Of a stretch of 34,931 nucleotides of DNA, positions 16,119-24,973 are shown in pieces. The notes beneath the pieces were generated by a model. The model searched no databases, was not told the origin of the DNA, and saw only the letters and a program-made list of their open reading frames with translations. The number at the start of each line of letters is the position of its first letter. Within the stretch, counting starts at the first letter, position 1. The position numbers and the translations under genes are program-made. Source of the stretch: an uncultured Eggerthellaceae bacterium. Lineage in GTDB: Bacteria > Actinomycetota > Coriobacteriia > Coriobacteriales > Eggerthellaceae. The stretch spans positions 1 through 34,931 of the forward strand of contig CAKTVK010000010.1 of assembly GCA_934623455.1 (NCBI GenBank), read 5' to 3'.

Positions 16119-16504
16119 GAGCAATCCTTTGCAGGAAGCTCGCCTTTCAGGACAACGGGAATACCACACACCATGCGCACCACGCAATCTGCCTCTTTCG
16201 CAAGCGAAGAGGAAAGCGAACCGGCGCGCTCGCGAAATTGACGATCGTCCCACGTCAAAGGGATAACGCCACTGCCCACTTCCGTACATGTCAGCACTTG
16301 CTTGGAGAGTAGCTGTTCGAACACGCCACTTGCCAACGCGTCTTCGCGCACAAGCTCTTCCACATGAAAGACCACGGCCGCATCCGCAAGAGACGCTGTG
16401 CTAGCCTGTGGCTCACGCGCATCAAAAACGCAGGTCAAATCAACGCCGCAATCTTCTAAAAACGTCTTCTTACCCGAGGCAGCCCCACCTGTAACCACTA
16501 TCAC
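16109..16504 (-). CDS. Short CobU-like protein (second copy)
   Basis: 131-residue relative of the adenosylcobinamide kinase/guanylyltransferase CobU, which is normally about 180-210 residues. Conserved pieces remain: the P-loop region VVTGGAASGKKTF, the EVGSGVIP segment (CobU signature TNEVG-x-GIVP), then QFRERAGSLSSSLAKEADCVV and the ending GIPVVLKG. The middle part with the CobU HRxxR histidine is missing. The residue after the P-loop lysine is Lys instead of Ser/Thr, which is unusual for a nucleotide-binding loop. The start is GTG at 16504, overlapping the cobS stop (GTGA). It may be a partner subunit, a specialised guanylyltransferase, or a decaying duplicate; it is kept in frame and coupled, which argues against decay. 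Confidence 0.75.
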   Translation of the reverse strand: MIVVTGGAASGKKTFLEDCGVDLTCVFDAREPQASTASLADAAVVFHVEELVREDALASGVFEQLLSKQVLTCTEVGSGVIPLTWDDRQFRERAGSLSSSLAKEADCVVRMVCGIPVVLKGELPAKDCSCA

Positions 16505-17286
16505 AGCAACATCACCTTCTGAAGCACCACAAGCGTGATCAAAAATGCAAGCTCAAGCGTCTGCAGCAAGAAGCCTGCCAAGTCCCCGCTCCAACCGCCG
16601 AACTCTTTGCGCGCCATGCGGACGATAAGCGCCGTTGCAACCACGGCAACAACTACCAGAATTACCGCAGCAGGAACACTCCACCAGGCGCAAAAACCGC
16701 AAGCAAGCGCGAAAATCAGGAACACGACTACCAGAACAGGCTTCTTATCAGCGGAAATCTGAAACGATGCCAGCATGCCGTTATCGCTTGAGCGTGCAAT
16801 GGCCAAAACGCAGAAGCTGCTCACGCAGCGCGAAATCACAAATGTCGTCGCAAATGCAAGCACCGCGTTCAAACTCAAGGCAAACTCCGATGCAACGGCA
16901 ACGTAAAGAATCAGGTAGCACGCAATGCAGATGGGCGCGAACGCTCCCACATGGGGATCTTTCAGGATTTCACGCTTCCGTTCGGGCTCCGCATGGCTTG
17001 AAAGCGCATCAATCACGTCGCATAACCCGTCCAAGTGAATAGCACCACTCACCGTGGCGGGAATAAGCACTAAACCAGCACCCGTCAAAAGCGGTCCGAA
17101 CGATGCCGCACCGGAAAGCAACGACCACAACCACACGAATAACCCGATAAAAACGCCAATCAGCGGGAAACCCGCCATCATGAAACGCATGTTTTGCGCG
17201 TTCCACTCAACCTGCGGAACAGGAATGCGCGAAAAGCAGGTGAACGCTAAACAAATTGAGCATAAGAATGCTTTGATTGTTTTCAT
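16501..17286 (-). CDS. cobS: Adenosylcobinamide-GDP ribazoletransferase CobS
   Basis: Integral membrane enzyme (261 residues) that joins adenosyl-GDP-cobinamide to alpha-ribazole(-phosphate), completing the nucleotide loop of cobalamin. The family signatures are present: the start FLCSICLAFTCFSRIPVP, the acidic metal site HLDGLCDVIDAL (about residue 85) with following KREILKDPHVGAF, and several transmembrane helices. The second half ends in FGGWSGDLAGFLLQTLELAFLI, with the conserved G-x-x-GD-x-xG. The ATG at 17286 overlaps the cobU stop in TAATG, and its own stop overlaps the next start in GTGA. It works with CobU (donor) and CobT (acceptor) encoded beside it. Confidence 0.95.
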   Translation of the reverse strand: MKTIKAFLCSICLAFTCFSRIPVPQVEWNAQNMRFMMAGFPLIGVFIGLFVWLWSLLSGAASFGPLLTGAGLVLIPATVSGAIHLDGLCDVIDALSSHAEPERKREILKDPHVGAFAPICIACYLILYVAVASEFALSLNAVLAFATTFVISRCVSSFCVLAIARSSDNGMLASFQISADKKPVLVVVFLIFALACGFCAWWSVPAAVILVVVAVVATALIVRMARKEFGGWSGDLAGFLLQTLELAFLITLVVLQKVMLL

Positions 17287-17918
17287 TACGCACCCACCTC
17301 GCGCGATGTATCCACGTCAGACGACTGTGCACAGTAAGGAGCCGTAACCGCTCCCTTTCCGTTTATCGTATCAGCACTCATCATGCCGTCAATGCTTCCC
17401 TTCACCACCAGCGGTACGCCGCATGCCATATCAATAACCACATTGCTTTGTGCGGCCACCAGGCAGTTTATCTGCCCCAGCAGACGCACATAATCCGCCG
17501 TGTCTTGCTCGTGCTCAATGCCATCGGCACCCACATCGTTCGTGATCATGATCAACGCCGCACACTGCTTTTTCAGAGACTCAATACCTGAAACAACACG
17601 GGAAAGCACCAGGTCATAGGGCTGTTTATTCCCTTCATCGTCATAGAGCTCATCTGCTACCAAGTTCGTGATGCACTCAAGCAGCACCACGGAATCAGAC
17701 TCGTCCAAAAACACACTCTCAAGGTTTCCATAGCACTCTATGGTCTGGAAATGTTTTCCCTGGCGCATGGCGCGATGCTTTGCCACCTTCGCCTGCCCAT
17801 CGGCACCCCAAGGACGCATGGTTGCAATGTAGTAGCGCTTTCCAGGAAAGCGCGTCACCAGCTGTTCAGCAATGTAGCTTTTACCGCACGCCGCACCGCC
17901 TGTAAGCAAAATCATCAT
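17286..17918 (-). CDS. cobU: Adenosylcobinamide kinase/guanylyltransferase CobU
   Basis: 210-residue CobU/CobP family protein that phosphorylates adenosylcobinamide and forms adenosyl-GDP-cobinamide. The P-loop is GGAACGKS (residues 7-14). The guanylylated histidine is expected at His48 in KHRAMRQGKHF, the HRxxR signature. The late segment ITNDVGADGIEHEQ corresponds to the TNEVG-x-G region, followed by LLGQINCLVA and the ending CGVPLVVKGS. Several usually conserved residues after TNDVG differ, so it is a divergent member. A C-terminal extension of about 35 residues after VKG is unassigned. ATG at 17918 overlaps the cobT stop (ATGA). It is paired with a second short CobU-like gene two positions downstream. 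Confidence 0.9.
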   Translation of the reverse strand: MMILLTGGAACGKSYIAEQLVTRFPGKRYYIATMRPWGADGQAKVAKHRAMRQGKHFQTIECYGNLESVFLDESDSVVLLECITNLVADELYDDEGNKQPYDLVLSRVVSGIESLKKQCAALIMITNDVGADGIEHEQDTADYVRLLGQINCLVAAQSNVVIDMACGVPLVVKGSIDGMMSADTINGKGAVTAPYCAQSSDVDTSREVGA

Positions 17919-19009
17919 TGGGGAGCAACCTCAACATCGTACTGCTCGACACCGATCTCATCAAAAGAAAGGCCATCGTACACCGTAAGCGCCATATCCA
18001 GAAGCGGAATCAGGCACGCAGCACCTGTTCCCTCACCCAAGCGCAAATCCGCAAAAATAATGGGGCGAACGCCGAGCTCTGCCAAAACAGTCTCAGCAGC
18101 TGGCTCGAAAGAAGAATGGGACGCCATCATGGCACAACGGCTCGCGGGACACAAACGCGCCGCCACCAGAGCCGCAATTGCACTGATCAGGCCATCGATT
18201 ACAACAGGAACGCGATAGAGCGCGCCGCCGATGAACGCACCCGCCATTGCAGCGATATCAAAACCGCCAACTTTAGCCAAGCAATCCAGTGCATCATTCG
18301 GGTCGGGCTCATTCAGGGCAATGGCGCGCTTGATGGCGTCAATTTTACAGGCCAGACCCGTGTCGGAAAGTCCGGCACCACGACCCGTAACGTCTTCAAC
18401 CTGCTTGCCCAGCAGTACGGTTGCAAGTGCGCTTGACGTGGTGGTATTGCCGATGCCCATTTCGCCGGAAAGGATAATGCCATAGCCTTGGCTTGCCAGG
18501 TCATGCACGCGTTCGATGCCCACTGCCAGCGCTTGACACGCCTGCTCGCGGCTCATTGCAGGGCCTTTCGTGAAATTGTTCGTACCTCGGGCGATTTTTC
18601 GGTCAAGCACGCCTTCAGCATCGTAGAGCATGCCTACGTCAACAGGGTGGCATACTACGCTGGACAAACGACCCATAACGCACACAGAAGACATGCCGCG
18701 CGCCATATTTGCAGCAACAATGGACGTCACCTCGGGGCCAGATTGGGAAACGCCTTCCTCAACCACGCCATTATCGGCGCAAAACGGCAGAGCAGCACGT
18801 TTTCCCAGGTCAACCTTAGCGGTTCCTTTCAGACCGGCAATCTGGACAATCAGCGTTTCCAGCACGCCCAGGCTATTCACCGGCTTGCCAACGCTATTCC
18901 AATGATCGACCGCTTCTTTTTTTGCGTTTTTGTCCAAGGGCGCAATCGCATCGTTTACGCGCGCAAAATCGCCCGCTTTCGCCCATGCCTCAATTTCATC
19001 GAAATTCAT
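17915..19009 (-). CDS. cobT: Nicotinate-nucleotide--dimethylbenzimidazole phosphoribosyltransferase CobT
   Basis: Activates the lower-ligand base: it makes alpha-ribazole-5'-phosphate (or another base's alpha-ribotide) from nicotinate mononucleotide. The 364-residue length is normal. Seen motifs are FCADNGVVEEGVSQSGPEVT, GEMGIGNTTTSSAL (phosphate/ribose-binding loop), GRGAGLSD and the catalytic Glu at about residue 326 in LRLGEGTGAACLIPLLDMA. It lies 21 bases after the surface protein gene and overlaps cobU by ATGA. No bluB or other base-synthesis gene is in the window, so the base is probably scavenged or made elsewhere. Confidence 0.95.
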   Translation of the reverse strand: MNFDEIEAWAKAGDFARVNDAIAPLDKNAKKEAVDHWNSVGKPVNSLGVLETLIVQIAGLKGTAKVDLGKRAALPFCADNGVVEEGVSQSGPEVTSIVAANMARGMSSVCVMGRLSSVVCHPVDVGMLYDAEGVLDRKIARGTNNFTKGPAMSREQACQALAVGIERVHDLASQGYGIILSGEMGIGNTTTSSALATVLLGKQVEDVTGRGAGLSDTGLACKIDAIKRAIALNEPDPNDALDCLAKVGGFDIAAMAGAFIGGALYRVPVVIDGLISAIAALVAARLCPASRCAMMASHSSFEPAAETVLAELGVRPIIFADLRLGEGTGAACLIPLLDMALTVYDGLSFDEIGVEQYDVEVAPQ

Positions 19010-19030
19010 TATGTACTACTCCGTATCGCA

Positions 19031-22000
19031 CTACTCTTCTTTATCGCTTCCCTTGCCCGATGAGACAAGTCGCGTGATGCCCGCACCGGCAAAGAACGCA
19101 ACAGCTGCAATCAAGATTTCGAGCCAAGGCAACTTCTTCGCGCTCTCTTCCGCGCCCAGGGCATACGCGGCCGCATCGTCATCGGTCAACATAGCAGTAT
19201 ACGCAACTTCGTCGTCTGCAGCTGCCGAATCTCCGTCTTTCGCCGAAGACGTTGCAGCCTTCGAGCCGCTCAGTGACTTCGTAGCAGTTCCTGCCCCCGC
19301 TTGAGGGTTGCCGCTCGGGTCTTCGCCATCGCTGTTGTCAGAAGGATTCTCGGTATCGCTCTTTTTCAGCGCGGCGAAATCATCCTTTGCCTTTTGCAGA
19401 TCTTTCAGCGTCTCTTTCGTCACTTGCGAACGCTGATCGTCGGTCATGGCAGCAAGCGCCTTATCGGCAGCAGCAATTGCGCCTTCGCTGTCCTTTGTTA
19501 CCGGGAATAGCGCTTTCACCATTGCCGCAAAGTTATCAACCGCCGCTTTATCATCCACAAGCTTCTGGTATTCCTCTTCGCCGCCCTGGAGCTTTTCAAG
19601 CGCAAATTCGGGCAAGTACTGGCGCTGATCAGAGGTAAGCGCATTATAAGCCGCACGTGCCTGTGTGAGCGCATCACCGCTTTCAAGCGTTATGGGGAAA
19701 GCACCCAGCAGCTTTTCCACAAACGCATCTGCCGTTAGCTTGTCGTCGCAAATCTTTCGGTACTGTTGTTTTGCCAGCTTATAGGAATTCCTTACCTCAA
19801 CGGGAACTTTTTCCATTTGCAGCACATTCAGGTCATCGAACATATCCTGGACCGCATCAATAGCTTCCCCGCTGTCAAGCGTCACCTTGAATAAACCTGC
19901 TACTGCCAGGCAGATCTGGCGTATATCCTCGTCATCGACGACCTGTGCATGATACTCCGCTTCGGCACGCGCTAAATTGCCCAACGTGTCGACGGAGACA
20001 AAAGCACGTTGACCAGGCGTAAGCGCATCGTACATCGCACGCGCCGCCGCAATAGCATCCGCGCTGTCCTTCGTCACGGGAAACAGCGCGTCAACCGCGG
20101 CCGTAAACTCATCCGCCACGTGCTTATCGTCCTGAAGCTGCGCTAAATCTTTTTCCGCTTGCGTAAGCTTTTCGAACGTCTCAGGGGGAACTAACGCACG
20201 AACGACGCTTGAAAGCCCCCGCTCGGCAGCGCGCGCTGCCGCAATCGCACCGGCACTATTTGCCGTTACTGGGAACAACGCGTCAACTTTCTCCTGGAAA
20301 GCCGTTGCATGACGCTGTTGCGCTGCCGTACGGCCATCGTCAGAGAACCCTACCGCAAACACATGTCCTGAGTCGTTCTTGTAATACATCGTGCCATCCG
20401 AGCTCGCAATGATGCTCGTAATGCAATATTCTTCGCGCCCGGCGGCATCATAAATTTCGGAAATCTCGATATCGGAATCTCTCGAGCAATCGTTATTCAC
20501 CTTGGCAATATAAATGCCGCCTGGCTTGCGATTACACGTGAAGTAGAAGCTCAGATACCCGCTATCTTCGGTAGCCGTGCTCAACAACGGCGAAGATTTT
20601 ACATCGCCCCATGCCTCCGCCGAACCGATTGTCTCAAGAGTAGAAGCATCGACAACCACGAAACGGCAATGAGAGCCGCCATCGAACGCAGCACCTACAC
20701 CGAAATAGAGTTTGCCCTTATAGTAAACAGGCGTCGATGTGCTGGCGGCACCTTCCCACACATGAGAAGAGGACAGATTACTCAGCTGACCAGAAGACGC
20801 CGAGAACGAAGCACTGCAAATATAGCCGCTCTTCGTGGTGAAGAAGATTTTACCCAGTTCGGGTGCATAGCAAAGAGCGCTGCGCTGATCGCCCAAGCCG
20901 CTCAACTCAAGCGTGCTTACCACAGTACCATCGTGTTTATTCACGCAACGCAATGTTGCTGTGCCACCCGTTTCAGCAGTGATGCCATCGTCGCAGCCGA
21001 ACACCAAGTAATTACCAGCGGCAAGAGCGCCTGCCCAGTAGAAACCACCCTTGTTCACCATAGTCCAAGTAGCTTCTTTTGCCTCGGTCGCCTGCGTGCG
21101 GTCTTCATCTTCGGCCTTCAGGCAAACGTAGTTCGCATCTTTTTTCTCGCTCTTCCAGAAGCCCGTGTACACGTAGCCATCGGAATACACCACCGGTGAC
21201 ACCGACTGGCCACCCAAGGGGTCGGTGTAGACCCACAGCGATTCCAGCGTGGTCGCATCAAATGCCTGCACTTTGCCCGATGCAAGCGAGACGAAAATCT
21301 TGCCTTCGCCATACGCAAACGGCGTATAACCCCAGTTGAATTTTTCGCACATCGTGCCTTGCGCGACAATAGCACCCGAACTCATGTTCACTTTATATAT
21401 GGTCGTATTCGCCATGAACACAATGCAACCATCAACAATAAGCTGGGTGCTTACCGCATTGCTCCAACCCTCGCCCATCTTCTTCGCCCACAAAAGCTGG
21501 CTCTCTTCGGCGCTGGTCGGGATGTCGAAGTTCACAATGCCGTTGTTATATGCATTGCCACGGAAGTTCGGCCACTCCGACGAAACGTCCTGCGTCAGGG
21601 GAGCAAGTTCATCTTCGGAAGGCTCGGCGGCGTCTTTCTGGGCGGCATCTTTCGCGCGTTGTGCCGCAGCAGCCAACGACAGGTCTTTGCCTTGTCCGGT
21701 CGCAGAAGCCTTATCACTGCCTTGACCAGCAGATTCGCCATTACCAGTCACAGCACCCGCACCGGCCGCATCGCCCGATCCAGCTTCGGCTCCGTCAACG
21801 GCGGCGCCATTTCCTGCAGAATCACTGGCGCCCTGATCATCCGCAAGACCATCTTGCGCTACATCCTGCGCAACCGCGCCATTCACCGCATTCCACGATG
21901 CCTGCCCTGCTCCATCAAAACCCGAGCCGCCTTTCGGCTCATAAGCGAATGCAGGCGCAAGCGACAAACCCGCAACAAGCGTCACGCTTAAAGCAAGGCA

Positions 22001-22048
22001 GGTTGCCCGCTGCAAAATCGTACGCAATGTCCTCTTCTTCCCCGCCAT
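19031..22048 (-). CDS. Exported membrane-anchored PQQ-like beta-propeller protein with five helical repeats
   Basis: 1005-residue surface protein. Residues 1-35 form a signal peptide (RTLRT, hydrophobic core, cut near AFA-YEP). Residues 40-150 are Gly/Ala/Asp-rich linker. Residues about 150-570 form a PQQ/quinoprotein-like beta-propeller, starting SEWPNFRGNAYNNG and with repeated VYSDGYVY, YKGKLYFG and DASTLETI blades. Residues about 575-925 hold five roughly 65-70-residue helical repeats containing LFPVTKDSADAIAAA-like blocks. After a low-complexity stretch comes a transmembrane helix (LPWLEILIAAVAFFAGAG) and a short charged tail. Start 22048 shares one base with the preceding stop (TAATG) and has GGAGG upstream. 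Coupling to the DUF4430 gene inside a B12 operon suggests a surface scaffold or corrinoid binder; that role is inference. Confidence 0.85.
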   Translation of the reverse strand: MAGKKRTLRTILQRATCLALSVTLVAGLSLAPAFAYEPKGGSGFDGAGQASWNAVNGAVAQDVAQDGLADDQGASDSAGNGAAVDGAEAGSGDAAGAGAVTGNGESAGQGSDKASATGQGKDLSLAAAAQRAKDAAQKDAAEPSEDELAPLTQDVSSEWPNFRGNAYNNGIVNFDIPTSAEESQLLWAKKMGEGWSNAVSTQLIVDGCIVFMANTTIYKVNMSSGAIVAQGTMCEKFNWGYTPFAYGEGKIFVSLASGKVQAFDATTLESLWVYTDPLGGQSVSPVVYSDGYVYTGFWKSEKKDANYVCLKAEDEDRTQATEAKEATWTMVNKGGFYWAGALAAGNYLVFGCDDGITAETGGTATLRCVNKHDGTVVSTLELSGLGDQRSALCYAPELGKIFFTTKSGYICSASFSASSGQLSNLSSSHVWEGAASTSTPVYYKGKLYFGVGAAFDGGSHCRFVVVDASTLETIGSAEAWGDVKSSPLLSTATEDSGYLSFYFTCNRKPGGIYIAKVNNDCSRDSDIEISEIYDAAGREEYCITSIIASSDGTMYYKNDSGHVFAVGFSDDGRTAAQQRHATAFQEKVDALFPVTANSAGAIAAARAAERGLSSVVRALVPPETFEKLTQAEKDLAQLQDDKHVADEFTAAVDALFPVTKDSADAIAAARAMYDALTPGQRAFVSVDTLGNLARAEAEYHAQVVDDEDIRQICLAVAGLFKVTLDSGEAIDAVQDMFDDLNVLQMEKVPVEVRNSYKLAKQQYRKICDDKLTADAFVEKLLGAFPITLESGDALTQARAAYNALTSDQRQYLPEFALEKLQGGEEEYQKLVDDKAAVDNFAAMVKALFPVTKDSEGAIAAADKALAAMTDDQRSQVTKETLKDLQKAKDDFAALKKSDTENPSDNSDGEDPSGNPQAGAGTATKSLSGSKAATSSAKDGDSAAADDEVAYTAMLTDDDAAAYALGAEESAKKLPWLEILIAAVAFFAGAGITRLVSSGKGSDKEE

Positions 22049-23265
22049 TACATGCCACCTCCTACATCGGCGCCCAGACCCTTGCAGGTGTAGCACCACA
22101 CAATAACGTCACCGTCATGCAGCTCGTACTTCGAGCAGCCGTAATTCGGGAACCAGCCGTTCACCTTGTACATCCAGCCCGATTCTTCGCCGCAGTCGAA
22201 TTCGTACAGATTGTTGATACCTTCAACATAGTTCGAGCCATACAACGACGAGAACGTGTACTCAAGTTGGATTTTCGCAGCACCGCACGCAGCCTTCAGC
22301 ACGTCAAACACGGTATCGCCTTCCTTAAACGACACGGTGGACGTTGCTAAAATCGTGCCATTCGATGGAACATACCCTTGTTTTTTCTTTTCCAAGTCAC
22401 CCCAATTGTCCAGAATGGTGTCACAGCGAATTTCAATCGTGCAGGTCGGAAGCGTCTGTCCCGAAGAGCTACCCGCTTCTACATTACCCGATACCACACC
22501 GGAGTTAATCGCTTCTTGCTGCGCCTTCTCGCGCTCGGCTATGCGCTTGTCCACAATCTCTTGCAGCTCATCAACCGAGTAGTAGCACTTTGCACCCTCA
22601 TTGACGACCGTCTCAATGGATTTGATCGTTTCATCCTGAAGCGATTTCTCAGACAGCTCATCTACCGTAGCTTGCCAAGCGCCATCGCTTTTCAGCAGCG
22701 TAATGGTCTGGCCAGCAGAAGCTTGCGCCGCAACGCCCGTGCATTCTACCGAACCGCCCAGAACCGCAACAGAAGCACTGCCCTGCTCTTGCGTCAAAAG
22801 CAGCAGAGCTTCCCTGGAAGGAACAACCGTTGCCTCGTCATCGCACAACGATAGACCGAGCGACGTTTTTGCCCAAATAAGCGCGGTACCCTGCTTCAAC
22901 AACATCGTAAACGCGTCATTCTTCTCCTGAACAACAGCAGTCGTGCGCGCACCCAAGCGGCTGACCGTGTATCCTTCCTGAGAAAGCGCAATGCACGAAG
23001 CAGAAAGCGTCTCAACCTGGTCGCCCGCCTTGAGTTTCGTGTCGTTTTCCAACGCATAGCCCAAGCCGCTTCGCACGATGTTCACATTGCCCGATTTTTC
23101 GCATGTGGTGAGCACCGCCGCATTGCCCGAAGACGCAGAAGATGCCACGGGCGATGATGCACCCTTAAAATCAAGCGCCAACATCACGCCTGCAACCACA
23201 ATAACCACCGCCGCAACGGCCATTATCGCGTTGAACACGCGCTTCTTTGTTTTTACTTTCGCCAT
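22048..23265 (-). CDS. Membrane-anchored FecR-like plus DUF4430 (transcobalamin-like) protein
   Basis: 405-residue protein facing the outside. A basic N-terminus is followed by one transmembrane helix (residues 10-31) acting as signal-anchor. Residues about 58-195 resemble a FecR domain (NDTKLKAGDQVETLS, VSRLGARTTAVV). Residues about 205-255 are a charged helical linker. Residues about 275-395 form a DUF4430 domain, related to the C-terminal beta domain of transcobalamin/intrinsic factor: TVSFKEGDTVFDVLKAA, GINNLYEFDCGEESGWMYKVNG and HDGDVIVWCYT. ATG 23265 has AGGAAGAGG; the in-frame extension to 23313 lacks one. Its stop overlaps the next start (TAATG). Position behind an ECF transporter and a B12 riboswitch makes extracellular corrinoid binding the leading idea. 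Confidence 0.85.
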   Translation of the reverse strand: MAKVKTKKRVFNAIMAVAAVVIVVAGVMLALDFKGASSPVASSASSGNAAVLTTCEKSGNVNIVRSGLGYALENDTKLKAGDQVETLSASCIALSQEGYTVSRLGARTTAVVQEKNDAFTMLLKQGTALIWAKTSLGLSLCDDEATVVPSREALLLLTQEQGSASVAVLGGSVECTGVAAQASAGQTITLLKSDGAWQATVDELSEKSLQDETIKSIETVVNEGAKCYYSVDELQEIVDKRIAEREKAQQEAINSGVVSGNVEAGSSSGQTLPTCTIEIRCDTILDNWGDLEKKKQGYVPSNGTILATSTVSFKEGDTVFDVLKAACGAAKIQLEYTFSSLYGSNYVEGINNLYEFDCGEESGWMYKVNGWFPNYGCSKYELHDGDVIVWCYTCKGLGADVGGGM

Positions 23266-23294
23266 GCAAGCACCTCTTCCTGAAACTCCACGGT

Positions 23295-24236
23295 CTATTC
23301 CCCGCCTTCGCATCCAAACGCGACCATACCGCTTCCTTTTTGAGCATCGCTCGTTTCAACGCGAGAAACTAAATTCTTGAAACGCCATTCTCCCACGATT
23401 TGCAACGCAGCCGGAAGAAGGCAAAACACCAAGTAAGCACCAAAGAACACCAGGCTCAGCAACGTCATGCGATTAAAGATAATCTGAGGATTGTACTGAA
23501 TGGACGTCTGCGTGAGCAACATGCCTATCACGCAGACCGTGATAAGAATGAACATCGTGATCACCAACGTTCGGTCACGCGCATCAAAACGGTACAGCGA
23601 ATAGGCGCTGCGTCCACGCAGCAACGAACCGCGGCTCCGCATGGAATCCGACATTTCCGCAAAGCGCTCAATACTCCACGTGATAACAATAGACACACGG
23701 CGCACCCAGTTTCGCGCGCGGTCAAAGAAGTTCCCGCAGCCCGACCCGCGCCCAATGCCTTTTTGCGCAATGTTCACACGCACCGACCGCTCCGCAACAA
23801 GGGGTATCGCGCGCAGCGCTACCGCCAACAGCAATGCCAGACGCGGCGAAACACGTCCCAAAAGATAAACAACCTTATCGGCCGTGAACAGCTCAAACAC
23901 GCACACCATCCACAAAAGCACCGTTGAAATCTGGCATCCCTGCGCAAAACCGAACGCTAACGACTCCAATGTGATGTTGTTGCCAATGAACGTCTCGCCT
24001 AGATTCGTTATGCCGAAATGCGTGTTATAGGCAAACCACGCGCTCCACACAAACGGAAACACCAGCGCAATAAGAGCAAAGATAATCGCTTTACGGCCCT
24101 TGAGCACAAACGAATAGACCAGCGCGCACACGAAACCAATACCGATAAAAATCGGATGATTCCATAAGAGCGCCGCCGCAATAACTGCCACGAAAAACAG
24201 CAGGTTAAGCGCCGGATGATACGAATCGAATCTCAC
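23295..24236 (-). CDS. ECF transporter T component (second copy)
   Basis: 313-residue EcfT-type membrane protein that couples the ATPases to the substrate-binding S subunit. It has about five or six hydrophobic helices and the coupling-helix motif SMRSRGSLLRGRSAYSLY, the counterpart of the usual A-x-x-ARG motif. The C-terminus ends in a soluble basic/acidic tail. Start is GTG at 24236, 11 bases after the S-subunit stop, with AGGCGG upstream. It is a distinct paralogue of the T protein at 26628-27521; both carry an SM(R/K)SRG motif. Two T subunits for one double ATPase and one S subunit is unusual. Confidence 0.88.
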   Translation of the reverse strand: MRFDSYHPALNLLFFVAVIAAALLWNHPIFIGIGFVCALVYSFVLKGRKAIIFALIALVFPFVWSAWFAYNTHFGITNLGETFIGNNITLESLAFGFAQGCQISTVLLWMVCVFELFTADKVVYLLGRVSPRLALLLAVALRAIPLVAERSVRVNIAQKGIGRGSGCGNFFDRARNWVRRVSIVITWSIERFAEMSDSMRSRGSLLRGRSAYSLYRFDARDRTLVITMFILITVCVIGMLLTQTSIQYNPQIIFNRMTLLSLVFFGAYLVFCLLPAALQIVGEWRFKNLVSRVETSDAQKGSGMVAFGCEGGE

Positions 24237-24247
24237 AATAGAGCCGC

Positions 24248-24973
24248 CTATTCGCCCATTCCGTACTTCACCTTAACGCGCTCGAGCTTGTCGAGCAGGG
24301 GGTTCGCAATCAAGAACATAAGAATTGCCGTTGCAACAGCACGCGTCAGATTCACGGGAACACCCGATGCGAAAATGGCAAGCGCGCTTTCAAACGTAAT
24401 ATCGTTGACCATCAAAAACAGCGCGCATACATCCAAAAGCGGACCGATGATGCACCACGTGAAGAAGAACGAGCCCGCCGTGAGAAGAATAACCTGCTTG
24501 CGCGTGTAATCCTTGCTGGGAATTTTACCTTTTTGCGACAAAATGCCGAACACCAGGCCCGCCAAGCCGAAAGCAAGCATCTGCCAAGGCGTCCAGGGGC
24601 CCTGACCGAACATGAAATTGCTTACCAGCATGGAAAGTGCACCTGTCATAAAGCCTGCTTGCGGGCCAAAAGCAATGCCAGCAAGAATGACAATTGCCGC
24701 AATGGGCTTGAAATTCGGGAACCAGAAAAACGCTGCGCGCGATGCCACCGCCAGTGCAATAAGCACCGCCAGCACCACTAAATCGCGCGCCTGAGGGGAA
24801 CGGCCTTCAAACGATGCGAAGAACGGAACCATCGTGCAAATCGCAATGACAACGCTCGACAAGTAATATTGAGCGTTACCATACAGCACCGTTGATGCCA
24901 GCGTTGCCACTATCAAGGCAATGCACACCACGGTGATGGCAACCGTCTTCTTGCTATTTACGCGTTCTTGCAT
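24248..24973 (-). CDS. ECF transporter S component, probably for cobalamin/corrinoids
   Basis: 241-residue integral membrane protein with about six helices, the substrate-capturing subunit of an ECF importer. Blocks such as FFWFPNFKPIAAIVILAGIAFG, FMTGALSMLVSNFMFGQGPWTPWQM and the last-helix GVPVNLTRAVATA fit the S-component superfamily, in particular the group found with B12-regulated operons (CbrT-like). Specificity is inferred from the cobalamin riboswitch and the cob genes, not from residues. ATG at 24973 lies inside the end of the ATPase gene (16-base overlap), giving translational coupling. Confidence 0.85.
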   Translation of the reverse strand: MQERVNSKKTVAITVVCIALIVATLASTVLYGNAQYYLSSVVIAICTMVPFFASFEGRSPQARDLVVLAVLIALAVASRAAFFWFPNFKPIAAIVILAGIAFGPQAGFMTGALSMLVSNFMFGQGPWTPWQMLAFGLAGLVFGILSQKGKIPSKDYTRKQVILLTAGSFFFTWCIIGPLLDVCALFLMVNDITFESALAIFASGVPVNLTRAVATAILMFLIANPLLDKLERVKVKYGMGE

